64,000 nucleotides of DNA from Oceanisphaera avium. GTDB taxonomy: Bacteria; Pseudomonadota; Gammaproteobacteria; Enterobacterales; Aeromonadaceae. Below the pieces are notes generated by a model. That model was not told the DNA's origin, searched no databases, and worked only from the letters and a program-made list of their open reading frames with translations. Location: contig NZ_CP021376.1 in assembly GCF_002157875.1 (NCBI RefSeq), positions 2,217,501-2,281,500 of the forward strand. Direction: 5' to 3'. Positions 13,048-22,600 of this stretch are shown piece after piece. Position 1 is the first letter of the stretch. Every line of letters begins with the position of its first letter. Made by a program: the position numbers and the translations under genes.

Positions 13048-13953
13048 TTATACGTCTGGCTCGTCATTTATTCCGAAGAAATGGCTGATTTTATCCAACT
13101 CATTCAATGAGTTATAAGAGATAACCAGCTTACCTTGGTCCTTATTAGTGGACTTAATTTCTACCTTTGCACCTAGTTTGAGCCCTATTTCTTGTTCAAG
13201 TTGGCTCATTAACAAGGATCTAGGCTGAACAATCGGCTCTTTTTTCGGGTTTTGACTTTGTTTAACTAAGCGCTCAGTTTCGCGAACGGTGAGACCTTTT
13301 TGCGCAACTAAGCGTGCTAATTCAGTTTGCAGCTCGCCACTAATGCCTAACAAAGCGCGGGCATGGCCCATTTCTAGGGAGCCATGTTCAACTAATTGCT
13401 TCACTTCGTCATTCAATTGCGCCAAGCGCAGCAAGTTAGAAACTGCACTACGACTCTTACCTACGGCCTCTGCTACTGATAAGTGAGTAAAGCCAAATTC
13501 TTCAATTAAACGCGATAAAGCACGAGACTCTTCAATCACGTTTAAGTCCTCGCGCTGAATGTTCTCAATCAGGCCAATCGCCATGGCCTCTTGGTCTGCC
13601 ACCTCTTTTACCAGACAAGGCACATGACTAAGGCCGGCAATACGCGCGGCTCGCCAGCGCCGCTCACCGGCTAATATTTCATAACCACCTTGCGTAATAG
13701 GGCGCACAATAATGGGCTGAATAATGCCTTGTTGGCGGATGGAAGTAGCCAATTCTTCGAGTGCGACCTGCGACATATCTCGGCGTGGCTGGTACTTACC
13801 TGGACGCAACTGGTTGAGGCTTAAGTTTTGTAACTGATCGTTAGCGCCAAGCTCAGAGTGGGTATCGGCGTGCTGTTGGCGCACATTGGCAGCCGAACTG
13901 GTGCTGAGCAACGCATCTAAGCCTTTGCCCAAACCGCGTCGTTTCATATTCAT
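13048..13953 (-). CDS. parB: Chromosome-partitioning protein ParB
   Basis: ParB binds parS, loads as a CTP-dependent clamp and spreads to form the origin partition complex. The 301-residue product has GRGLGKGLDALL-like basic N-terminus (residues 5-16), the CTPase motif GERRWRAAR near 95-105, a helix-turn-helix centred on VAEAVGKSRSAVSNLLRL, and a C-terminal dimerisation domain. It overlaps parA by 4 bp. Candidate parS sites lie at 22283 and 24312. Confidence 0.96.
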   Translation of the reverse strand: MNMKRRGLGKGLDALLSTSSAANVRQQHADTHSELGANDQLQNLSLNQLRPGKYQPRRDMSQVALEELATSIRQQGIIQPIIVRPITQGGYEILAGERRWRAARIAGLSHVPCLVKEVADQEAMAIGLIENIQREDLNVIEESRALSRLIEEFGFTHLSVAEAVGKSRSAVSNLLRLAQLNDEVKQLVEHGSLEMGHARALLGISGELQTELARLVAQKGLTVRETERLVKQSQNPKKEPIVQPRSLLMSQLEQEIGLKLGAKVEIKSTNKDQGKLVISYNSLNELDKISHFFGINDEPDV

Positions 13954-14753
13954 ACTAATTGTTCCGAAGTTTCACTAGAGTCTGCAGAAAGTTCTTCACG
14001 GCGCAAAATTTCTCCGGCTAAGGCGAGGTAAGCCTTAGCGCCTAATGAAGATTTATCGTAATACATGGCTGGTTGGCCAAAGCTGGGCGCTTCGGCAAGG
14101 CGCACATTGCGCGGGATCACGGTGCGATACACTTTATCGCCAAAATGAGATTTTAGTTGGTCTGATACATCACTCGATAAGCGATTACGGTGATCGTACA
14201 TGGTGCGTAAAATGCCCTCGATTTTTAAGTCCGGATTCACCACCGCCGCTAGTTTACTGATAGTGTCCACTAGGGCAGTTAATCCCTCCAGTGCAAAATA
14301 TTCACACTGCATCGGCACTAACACCGAGTCAGCAGCAGACATGGCATTCACGGTAAGCAAGTTCAGAGAAGGCGGGCAATCAATAAAAATATAATCGTAG
14401 TAATCACGAACGCCAGAGAGCGCCGTACGCAAGCGAACTTCTCTGGCAAACACTTCCATTAGCTTAATTTCGGCGGCCGTTACATCACCATTACCGGCAA
14501 TTAAGTCATAACCGCCGCTAGTTTCACGCTCGACTACCTGCTCAAAGGGCAGCTCATCGACGAGTAATTCATAGGCGGTATTGAGCACTTGGTATTTATC
14601 GATACCGCTGGCCATGGTGGCGTTACCTTGCGGATCCAGATCTATCACCAATACCTTGCGCTTGGTTGCAGCCATGGAGGCTGCCAAGTTCACACAGGTC
14701 GTAGTTTTACCCACGCCCCCTTTTTGGTTGGCAATGGCGATGACTTTTCCCAC
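13950..14753 (-). CDS. parA: Chromosome-partitioning ATPase ParA
   Basis: ParA is the ATPase that moves ParB-parS complexes. The 267-residue protein begins MGKVIAIANQKGGVGKTT with the deviant Walker A loop, has VLVIDLDPQGNATMASG as the A' region, and FIDCPPSLNLLTVNAM as Walker B. It is of the chromosomal Soj type, without the N-terminal DNA-binding extension seen in plasmid type Ia ParA. It lies 91 bp after rsmG and overlaps parB, forming the standard rsmG-parAB unit. Confidence 0.97.
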   Translation of the reverse strand: MGKVIAIANQKGGVGKTTTCVNLAASMAATKRKVLVIDLDPQGNATMASGIDKYQVLNTAYELLVDELPFEQVVERETSGGYDLIAGNGDVTAAEIKLMEVFAREVRLRTALSGVRDYYDYIFIDCPPSLNLLTVNAMSAADSVLVPMQCEYFALEGLTALVDTISKLAAVVNPDLKIEGILRTMYDHRNRLSSDVSDQLKSHFGDKVYRTVIPRNVRLAEAPSFGQPAMYYDKSSLGAKAYLALAGEILRREELSADSSETSEQLV

Positions 14754-14844
14754 CGAACACCTCTATTAGCTGGCACAAGACGGCTATGTCTTATGCGAAT
14801 AAGTTTTGCAAGATAGATCTTAATACAGCATGTACGTGACTATG

Positions 14845-15480
14845 TCAGCCTAAGCGCTGGCTTAGCACCACCAAATGGCGCTCGCCTTCTTGCTCAGGCA
14901 CGATTAAGGGGTAAACCTTATCTAAGGTCAAGTGCTCAGGCAATACTTGTAATTCCGACTCAGGATATTGGCCTTTCAATGCTAGGAAGCGCCCCTTTGC
15001 ACTGAGCAAATGCGCGCACCAGCTTACCATGTCATCTAAAGAAGCAAAGGCTCGGCTTAGCACACCATCAAACTTTTGTTCAGGCTGATAGGCCTCAACG
15101 CGACTTTCTACGGCGCTTACGTTGGTCAGTCCAAGATGATGAATGACCATGCGAATAAAGCGAATCCGCTTGCCAAGACTATCGAGCAGCACAAATTCCT
15201 TATCGGGATTAATAATGGCTAAGGGCAACCCCGGCAAACCAGGGCCCGTACCCACATCGATAAAACGTTGTCCTTCTAGGTAGGGACTGACAACTAGGCT
15301 ATCGACAATATGACGACCCACCATGGCGTTTGGCTCGCGCACCGAAGTTAAATTAAAGGCTTTATTCCATTTATCGAGCAAGGTAACCAAGGTCACTAAC
15401 TGGTCGCGCTGGTGCTCGTTTACATCTAGCTCGGTGTCAGCCAATAAGCGATTTAGAGTCGATACAAGTTGTTGTTTCAT
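14845..15480 (-). CDS. rsmG: 16S rRNA (guanine-527-N7)-methyltransferase
   Basis: RsmG methylates G527 of 16S rRNA using S-adenosylmethionine. The 211-residue protein has the SAM-binding loop [15 protein letters not shown] near residues 75-90, followed by [13 protein letters not shown]. Length is close to E. coli RsmG (207). It is 34 bp downstream of mnmG, the usual pairing. Confidence 0.95.
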   Translation of the reverse strand: MKQQLVSTLNRLLADTELDVNEHQRDQLVTLVTLLDKWNKAFNLTSVREPNAMVGRHIVDSLVVSPYLEGQRFIDVGTGPGLPGLPLAIINPDKEFVLLDSLGKRIRFIRMVIHHLGLTNVSAVESRVEAYQPEQKFDGVLSRAFASLDDMVSWCAHLLSAKGRFLALKGQYPESELQVLPEHLTLDKVYPLIVPEQEGERHLVVLSQRLG

Positions 15481-15514
15481 GTCAGCTGTTATTTATCCTA
15501 AATAGGCCGGCGTA

Positions 15515-17404
15515 TTATGCTGACTTTCGCAGCAAACCTCGTTTTTTAAGGTGAACTAATAAAATCGAAATCGCCGCCGGCGTTACCCCAGGCGTACGCG
15601 AAGCAATCCCTAAGGTTTCAGGCTTAGCTAAATTTAACTTCACTATCACTTCACTAGAAAGCCCAGGCACTTCTTGATAATCCAAGTCTAATGGCAAATG
15701 AGTGTGTTCATTGCGCAAATGCTTTTCTATTTCGCTTTTTTGGCGCTCAATGTAACCGGCGTATTTAACTTGAATTTCAACTTGTTCTGCTGCTTGTTGA
15801 TTGCTCACCCCAGGCCCTATGCCTTCGACTTGCATCAAAGTTTTATAATCCATCTCTGGGCGGCGTAAAACTTCTTCTAAGGTGTGCTCTTTGCTAAGGG
15901 GTGTTTTTAACAATTCGTTTAAATTGGCGGCCGAACTGTGTAAAGGATTGACCCAATTACTACGCAGGCGCTGCGTTTCGCTAGTGATCTGCTCCATTTT
16001 TTCACAAAACAATGCCCAACGATGATCATCGACTAAGCCCAGCTCACGCCCGGCTTCGGTTAAGCGCACATCGGCGTTGTCTTCTCGAAGCAATAAACGA
16101 TATTCGGCACGACTAGTAAACATGCGATAAGGCTCTTTAGTACCGAGTGTGGAGAGATCGTCCATCATCACGCCCATGTAAGCTTGATCACGACGTGCCG
16201 ACCAAGACTCTTTACCAAAGGCGCGCAAGGTGGCATTAAGGCCAGCTAACAGCCCTTGAGCCGCTGCTTCTTCGTAGCCGGTGGTGCCATTGATTTGTCC
16301 GGCAAAAAATAAGTTATGTAAGCACTTATTTTCCATGTTTATTTTTAAATCCCGAGGATCGAAGTAATCGTATTCAATGGCATAACCGGGGCGCATGATA
16401 TGGGCATTTTCAAAGCCTTTGATGGATCGCACAATTTGTAGCTGTACATCAAAGGGCAGGCTAGTTGAAATACCATTGGGGTAAAGCTCGGTACTGGTTA
16501 GCCCCTCAGGTTCAACAAAAATCTGGTGCGAGGTTTTATCAGCAAAGCGCATGATCTTATCTTCGATTGAGGGGCAATAGCGCGGGCCTATACCTTCAAT
16601 CACACCCGCATACATGGGGCTACGATCTAAGTTTTTACGGATAACATCATGGGTTTTTTCATTGGTATGGGTGATGTAACAAGGAATTTGTCGGGGCTGA
16701 TCGTCACGGCTACCGATAAAAGAAAATACGGGAGTAGGGTTATCACCGGGCTGAGTTTGCATCACCGAAAAATCGACGCTATTGGCATCAATGCGGGGTG
16801 GAGTACCGGTTTTAAGCCTATCAATTCGCAGTGGTAACTCACGTAAGCGTTGTGCTAACGCGACCGAAGGCGGATCGCCTGCTCGGCCACCTTTGTAATG
16901 ATCCATACCGATATGAATCAAGCCATTGAGGAAAGTGCCTACGGTTAATACCACTGTCTTAGCTCTAAAGCGCAAACCCGTTTGAGTGATGACGCCAACT
17001 ACGGTATCTCCTTCCAAGATCAAATCATCACAGGCTTGTTGGAAGATCTTTAAATTGGGCTGATTTTCTAAACGAGTGCGAACAGCTTGGCGATAGAGTT
17101 GGCGATCCGCTTGAGCACGAGTGGCTCTTACCGCAGGTCCTTTAGAGGCATTGAGGGTGCGAAATTGAATGCCGGCGTTATCGGCAGCCATAGCCATGAT
17201 CCCGCCTAAGGCGTCGATCTCTTTAACTAAATGGCCTTTGCCGATACCACCAATGGCGGGATTACATGACATCTGGCCCAAGGTATCAATGTTATGGGTC
17301 AATAAGAGGGTATTTGCCCCCATACGAGCGGCAGCAGCAGCAGCTTCGGTACCAGCATGGCCACCGCCAACCACGATGACATCAAACAATTCTTCATAGT
17401 GCAT
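15515..17404 (-). CDS. mnmG: tRNA uridine-5-carboxymethylaminomethyl modification enzyme MnmG
   Basis: MnmG works with MnmE (58637-59998) to build the cmnm5 group on wobble uridine 34 of certain tRNAs, using FAD and methylene-tetrahydrofolate. The 629-residue protein starts with an FAD-binding Rossmann motif [12 protein letters not shown] and holds the signatures [21 protein letters not shown] and [16 protein letters not shown]. Length equals E. coli (629). It is transcribed away from oriC. Confidence 0.98.
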   Translation of the reverse strand: MHYEELFDVIVVGGGHAGTEAAAAAARMGANTLLLTHNIDTLGQMSCNPAIGGIGKGHLVKEIDALGGIMAMAADNAGIQFRTLNASKGPAVRATRAQADRQLYRQAVRTRLENQPNLKIFQQACDDLILEGDTVVGVITQTGLRFRAKTVVLTVGTFLNGLIHIGMDHYKGGRAGDPPSVALAQRLRELPLRIDRLKTGTPPRIDANSVDFSVMQTQPGDNPTPVFSFIGSRDDQPRQIPCYITHTNEKTHDVIRKNLDRSPMYAGVIEGIGPRYCPSIEDKIMRFADKTSHQIFVEPEGLTSTELYPNGISTSLPFDVQLQIVRSIKGFENAHIMRPGYAIEYDYFDPRDLKINMENKCLHNLFFAGQINGTTGYEEAAAQGLLAGLNATLRAFGKESWSARRDQAYMGVMMDDLSTLGTKEPYRMFTSRAEYRLLLREDNADVRLTEAGRELGLVDDHRWALFCEKMEQITSETQRLRSNWVNPLHSSAANLNELLKTPLSKEHTLEEVLRRPEMDYKTLMQVEGIGPGVSNQQAAEQVEIQVKYAGYIERQKSEIEKHLRNEHTHLPLDLDYQEVPGLSSEVIVKLNLAKPETLGIASRTPGVTPAAISILLVHLKKRGLLRKSA

Positions 17405-17892
17405 AACAAATACTCTTGAAACAACAGATGTAAGGATCCCGAAGGGTGATCATTTTAGCTGTTTTCCGAGCGAGATGGAAATGCGATCGAGAGGATCTTT
17501 GCTGTGCTTAATAGATCTTAGATCTCTAGAGATCTCTTCTGTTATGACTACTACTAAGGATCGACTTATCTGTGAGTAAGCCATTTTTGATCATAAAGAT
17601 CATAAACTTAAGTGCGATCCATAGCTGTGTACAACCTTTAGTTAGATCCCCTTGGACCCGTGGGTAACTAGCCTAGTTATGCACAGGGCAGGGTAGTGAA
17701 ATATTTAGTTAAGAGGATAACTATAGGTTTAACACCGGATCTAACCGTAGTTATTCACATACTAATACATGCTGTACGTAAATAGTAAGAGATAACTTGG
17801 GGAGAGATCTGTTGATAACTTGGTGGAAGAAATTATTTGCAGCCAGGGATCTGCGGGTGTTGAGATCCCCTTTTCTTAGCTAGGTTTATGAT
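17405..17892. other. Chromosomal replication origin oriC (E. coli type)
   Basis: The 488-bp gap between mnmG and mioC has about 17 GATC sites. Next to mnmG is an array of AGATCT/GATCTC 13-mer-like units (about 17505-17545) that would be the unwinding element. DnaA-box candidates are TTATGCACA at 17677-17685 and TTATTCACA at 17751-17759 (both fit TTATNCACA). Weaker ones are TGTGTACAA at 17626-17634 and TGTGAGTAA at 17571-17579, in the opposite orientation. Position and composition match the E. coli/Vibrio oriC1 layout. The right boundary is approximate, since GATC density continues into mioC. Confidence 0.9.
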
Positions 17893-18339
17893 CTATTGCT
17901 GAGCGAGCCACCGATCGAGCCAAGTTTTAGCGATCACTTCGGGGGGATCCGCCCGGCTAACGTCTATCTTTAACGGATCGGCTAAGCGCTTAGCGCCTAA
18001 TTTATTAAGCTGAAGATCCAATGTAACTATGGCTTGGCAGAAATCTTCGTAACTGGTGTCTCCTAATCCTATCGCCAAATAGGATACAGCGCTTAAGTCA
18101 GGTGCTTGCTTTAGTAAGTCATTATAAAAGGGTTGAATATTTTCCGGCAGATCGCCAGCGCCATGGGTAGAACAGATCAATAATAGAAGAGGACTGGGCT
18201 TGATCAAGATGTGATCAACTTGGGGAGAAGTGTGAATAACTGGGTGATAACTATTTGCTTGTAAGATCTCAGCTATCTCTTCAGCAAGATCTTCGGCTGC
18301 GCCTAACGTGGAGCCCACCAAGAGCGTGATCGGTTTCAT
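17893..18339 (-). CDS. mioC: Flavodoxin-like protein MioC
   Basis: MioC is an FMN-binding flavodoxin-like protein implicated in biotin synthase electron transfer in E. coli. The 148-residue protein has the phosphate-binding loop region LLVGSTLGAAEDLAEE and LLLICSTHGAGDLPEN, plus YLAIGLGDTSYEDFC, all typical of the family. Length equals E. coli MioC (147). It flanks oriC and, as in E. coli, reads towards it, so its transcription may affect initiation. The first half of the gene is also rich in GATC. Confidence 0.93.
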   Translation of the reverse strand: MKPITLLVGSTLGAAEDLAEEIAEILQANSYHPVIHTSPQVDHILIKPSPLLLLICSTHGAGDLPENIQPFYNDLLKQAPDLSAVSYLAIGLGDTSYEDFCQAIVTLDLQLNKLGAKRLADPLKIDVSRADPPEVIAKTWLDRWLAQQ

Positions 18340-18426
18340 AATGCGCCTTATTAATAAAAAGTGCCGATTTTACCACCATCACCATAAATAGTCGGTGTAA
18401 GATAGAACTTGGCCAGTCGACTTTAG

Positions 18427-19974
<1,548 letters not shown>

Positions 19975-20075
19975 AAAGCGGTACGTTATAGCTGTACGCC
20001 ATACGTTAAAGAGCGTGCTCTTGCAGGCGAACGCTGGCTCTTTCATTTCGCCGAAGGCGGAACGGGTTAAAATAT

Positions 20076-20116
20076 AAGAGCTAAATCGAGATCCTGACAT
20101 GCACCAGGATGATGGC
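20076..20116. repeat. Half-copy of the twin-hairpin intergenic repeat
   Basis: CGAGATCCTGACATGCACC followed by AGGATGATGGC resembles the right half of the element at 27012-27101. The matching left half is not seen. Confidence 0.4.
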
Positions 20117-20119
20117 AAT

Positions 20120-20156
20120 AAAAAAGCCCCGAGCCTAAAGGTTCGGGGCTTTTATT
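20120..20156. terminator. Bidirectional terminator between gdhA and ridA
   Basis: AGCCCCGA-N-TCGGGGCT type stem (AGCCCCGAGCC ... GGTTCGGGGCT) with an A run on one side and a T-rich tail on the other, placed between two convergent genes. Confidence 0.8.
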
Positions 20157-20227
20157 TGATTGGTGTGGAATATGTGAGTGGTTTATTCAATTGGTTATTA
20201 ACGATCAGCGTATAGCGTTGTTCACGC

Positions 20228-20578
20228 TTATTTAACAGCTGCCGTTACGGCTATCTCCACTAGCAGTTCATTGCGTGCCATGGCACCTTCTACACAAGTG
20301 CGAGCGGGGGCATGGCCCTCTGGTACCCAAGCATCCCACACGGCATTCATTGCCGCAAAATCGTTCATAGTTTTTAGAAAGATAGTCACCGACAATAGAT
20401 GCTCGCGACTAGAGCCGGCTTCTAACAACAGTGCGTCTACTTTATCTAACATAGTCGCGGTTTGATCACTAATGTCGGTGGTGGCATCTTTAGGAACTTG
20501 GCCACTTAAATAAACAACTCCGTTATGTTTCACAATGCGGCTCATACGCTCGCTAATGTGTAGACGTTCAATAGTCAT
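20228..20578 (-). CDS. RidA family protein (YjgF/YER057c/UK114), enamine/imine deaminase-like
   Basis: RidA proteins hydrolyse reactive enamines and imines formed by PLP enzymes; some subgroups act in other catabolic steps. The roughly 116-residue product has [19 protein letters not shown], a [13 protein letters not shown] segment, and a C-terminal [18 protein letters not shown] with the substrate-binding Arg in PARTCVEG. The start at 20578 is supported by GGAGTCATA upstream; the frame is open further but without a site. It is probably not the archetypal RidA subgroup; exact role is unknown. Confidence 0.85.
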   Translation of the reverse strand: MTIERLHISERMSRIVKHNGVVYLSGQVPKDATTDISDQTATMLDKVDALLLEAGSSREHLLSVTIFLKTMNDFAAMNAVWDAWVPEGHAPARTCVEGAMARNELLVEIAVTAAVK

Positions 20579-20753
20579 TATGACTCCGGTTAATGAATTA
20601 ACAGTTGCAGCGCAAGCGGTAAAGGGCAAATCGACGACTCAATCCGAGTTCTTAATAACTTCACTCTTTCTCTTTCACGCCGCACAATATAGCCAAACCT
20701 TACCTGCTGAGCGTGGCAAGTAAACCTTTAATTTTAAAAAGGATAGAAATAGT

Positions 20754-22553
20754 ATGGCGGCGGTCACTCAACTTAACCTTTATCCCTTAAAGTCGGCAGC
20801 CGGCATTAGCGTAGAGCAGGCCTTTGTTTTTGATGAAGGGTTATTAGGTGATCGCCGCTTTATGGTGGCTAAACTTAATGGTGGCTTTATTAGTGCCCGT
20901 ACGCATCCTCAACTACAACGCATTCATGTTAGCTGGGTGGCAGGGGGCCTTGATTTAAATACCAAAGGCTTAACCTTAAACGTTCGTTATACCGAGTTTT
21001 TAAAACGCCCCATGATGGCGACAGTTTGGGAAGATACCTTTAGCGCTTTTAGTACTCATCCTAGCTACGATGCTTGGTTTAGTGCGCTATTAGATGAGCC
21101 AGTACAACTACTCTGGCTAGGTGAAACCTCGGGCCGCTATCGAACCCAGCTTAATACGTCGGTCAGTTTTGCCGACGGTTATCCACTGTTACTTATTTCC
21201 ACAGCTTCCTTAGCCGATGTTAATTTGCGTGCCGATGCTCAATTAGCGATGTCGCAATTTAGACCTAATATTGTGGTCTCTGCACAGCGCGCTTTTGAAG
21301 AAGATGGCTGGCAACGTATTCGTATTGGTGAAGTAGAGTTTGTAGTAGCTAAACCTTGTAGCCGCTGTGTCATGACCACAATTATCCCTGGTACTGAACA
21401 GTTTCATCAATTGAAAGAGCCGCTTGCTACCTTAGTTCGTTATCGTCGTGGTGAGGATGGGGAAGTGTATTTTGGCCAAAACTTAATAGCCCTTAACTCA
21501 GGCACTATTCAGCGTAACGATCCGGTGGAAGTGTTGGAGTATGCCAGCGCGCCTATTTACACCGATTTGGCGCCTAAGCGTCGCGAGCTCATTTGTGTTG
21601 CTCGAGAGGCGCTCACACCAGATATTGAAACCTACTGGTTTAAAGCTCGCGATAATAAGGCGCTAGCGAGCTACCTGGCGGGGCAACATTTACCCATAGC
21701 ACTTGATATTAATGGGCAACGTTACCTGCGCTATTACAGTTTAAGTTCCAGTCCCACTCGACCTGAGTATTATGCTATTAGTGTGAAACGCCGCGCTCAA
21801 GGGGTGGTGTCTAACTGGTTAGCCGAGCATTTTAAACCTGGTCACTTTTTACTGGCTCATGACCCTAGTGGTGATTTTACGCTCCAACCTGCTCATCGCT
21901 ATTTATTTATCTCTGCCGGCTCAGGAGTGACCCCTTTGCTGTCTATGGTGCGCGCGCTGGCCGATTTATCCCAGTTAAGCGATGTGTATTTTCTGCATGT
22001 CTGTAAAACGGCGGCAGATATTCCTGCGCCTGATGAGTTGGCTAAGTTAGCTGGACAAAATAGCGGCCTTAAAATTCAGTTTATTTTAAGCCAAGGTGAA
22101 AAAGGCGAGGGCAGTCGTCTAGATTTGGCTCACTTAGCGGCTATTACCGAGTTAGCACAACGGCAAACCTACTTGTGTGGCCCCGCCGGTTTTATGCAAC
22201 AAGCTCGCGCTTGGTTGCTAGCATTGGGGCTGCCAAGTGGTCTTTTGCATCAAGAGTATTTTGCTAGTCCTCAGGTTTCAGATGTTCCACGTGAAACACA
22301 AACATTGACCATTGATATAAATGGCCATCGTTTTACAGGGAATAACCAAGTGGACTTGCTTACGCAGGCAGAGCAACAAGGACTAACTTTACCTTGGTCT
22401 TGCCGAGCGGGAATATGCGGTAGCTGTAAACAACAGTTAATCAGTGGTGAAGTTGAGCAACCGCCAGCACCGGCATTAACTTCTGCAGAGCAAGCTGCCG
22501 GTAAAGTTTTAGCCTGCTGCTGTGTGCCGCTAACAGATGTGACGTTATTGTAA
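20754..22553 (+). CDS. MOSC domain - ferredoxin reductase - 2Fe-2S fusion (YcbX/Hcr-like)
   Basis: This 599-residue protein joins three modules. Residues 1-265 are MOSC N-terminal and MOSC domains (LYPLKSAAGISVEQA; the KPCSRCVMTT Cys motif near 200-210), as in YcbX/mARC enzymes that reduce N-hydroxylated compounds using molybdenum cofactor. Residues about 275-500 are a ferredoxin-NADP-reductase-type FAD/NAD unit (RYYSLSSSP, SAGSGVTPLLSMVRAL, LCGPAGFM). Residues 515-599 are a plant-type 2Fe-2S domain (CRAGICGSCKQQL, final Cys pair in ACCC). E. coli YcbX lacks the reductase part, so this version carries its own electron supply. The gene contains a parS-like site at 22283. Confidence 0.85.
   Translation: MAAVTQLNLYPLKSAAGISVEQAFVFDEGLLGDRRFMVAKLNGGFISARTHPQLQRIHVSWVAGGLDLNTKGLTLNVRYTEFLKRPMMATVWEDTFSAFSTHPSYDAWFSALLDEPVQLLWLGETSGRYRTQLNTSVSFADGYPLLLISTASLADVNLRADAQLAMSQFRPNIVVSAQRAFEEDGWQRIRIGEVEFVVAKPCSRCVMTTIIPGTEQFHQLKEPLATLVRYRRGEDGEVYFGQNLIALNSGTIQRNDPVEVLEYASAPIYTDLAPKRRELICVAREALTPDIETYWFKARDNKALASYLAGQHLPIALDINGQRYLRYYSLSSSPTRPEYYAISVKRRAQGVVSNWLAEHFKPGHFLLAHDPSGDFTLQPAHRYLFISAGSGVTPLLSMVRALADLSQLSDVYFLHVCKTAADIPAPDELAKLAGQNSGLKIQFILSQGEKGEGSRLDLAHLAAITELAQRQTYLCGPAGFMQQARAWLLALGLPSGLLHQEYFASPQVSDVPRETQTLTIDINGHRFTGNNQVDLLTQAEQQGLTLPWSCRAGICGSCKQQLISGEVEQPPAPALTSAEQAAGKVLACCCVPLTDVTLL
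22283..22298. promoter_or_regulatory. parS-like ParB-binding site
   Basis: TGTTCCACGTGAAACA matches the commonly quoted chromosomal parS 16-mer. It lies about 4.6 kb from oriC on the mioC side, inside the MOSC fusion gene. ParA and ParB are encoded on the other side of oriC. Confidence 0.85.
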
Positions 22554-22600
22554 GTTAGCTTACATCGACGCTACGTTTTGCTTTACGTAGCGCATATGGC

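Noticed and set aside
14820..14840. TACAGCATGTACGT near parA, echoed inverted in oriC at about 17765
   Set aside because: The shared stretch is 11-12 bp; two such matches can arise by chance and no function is known.
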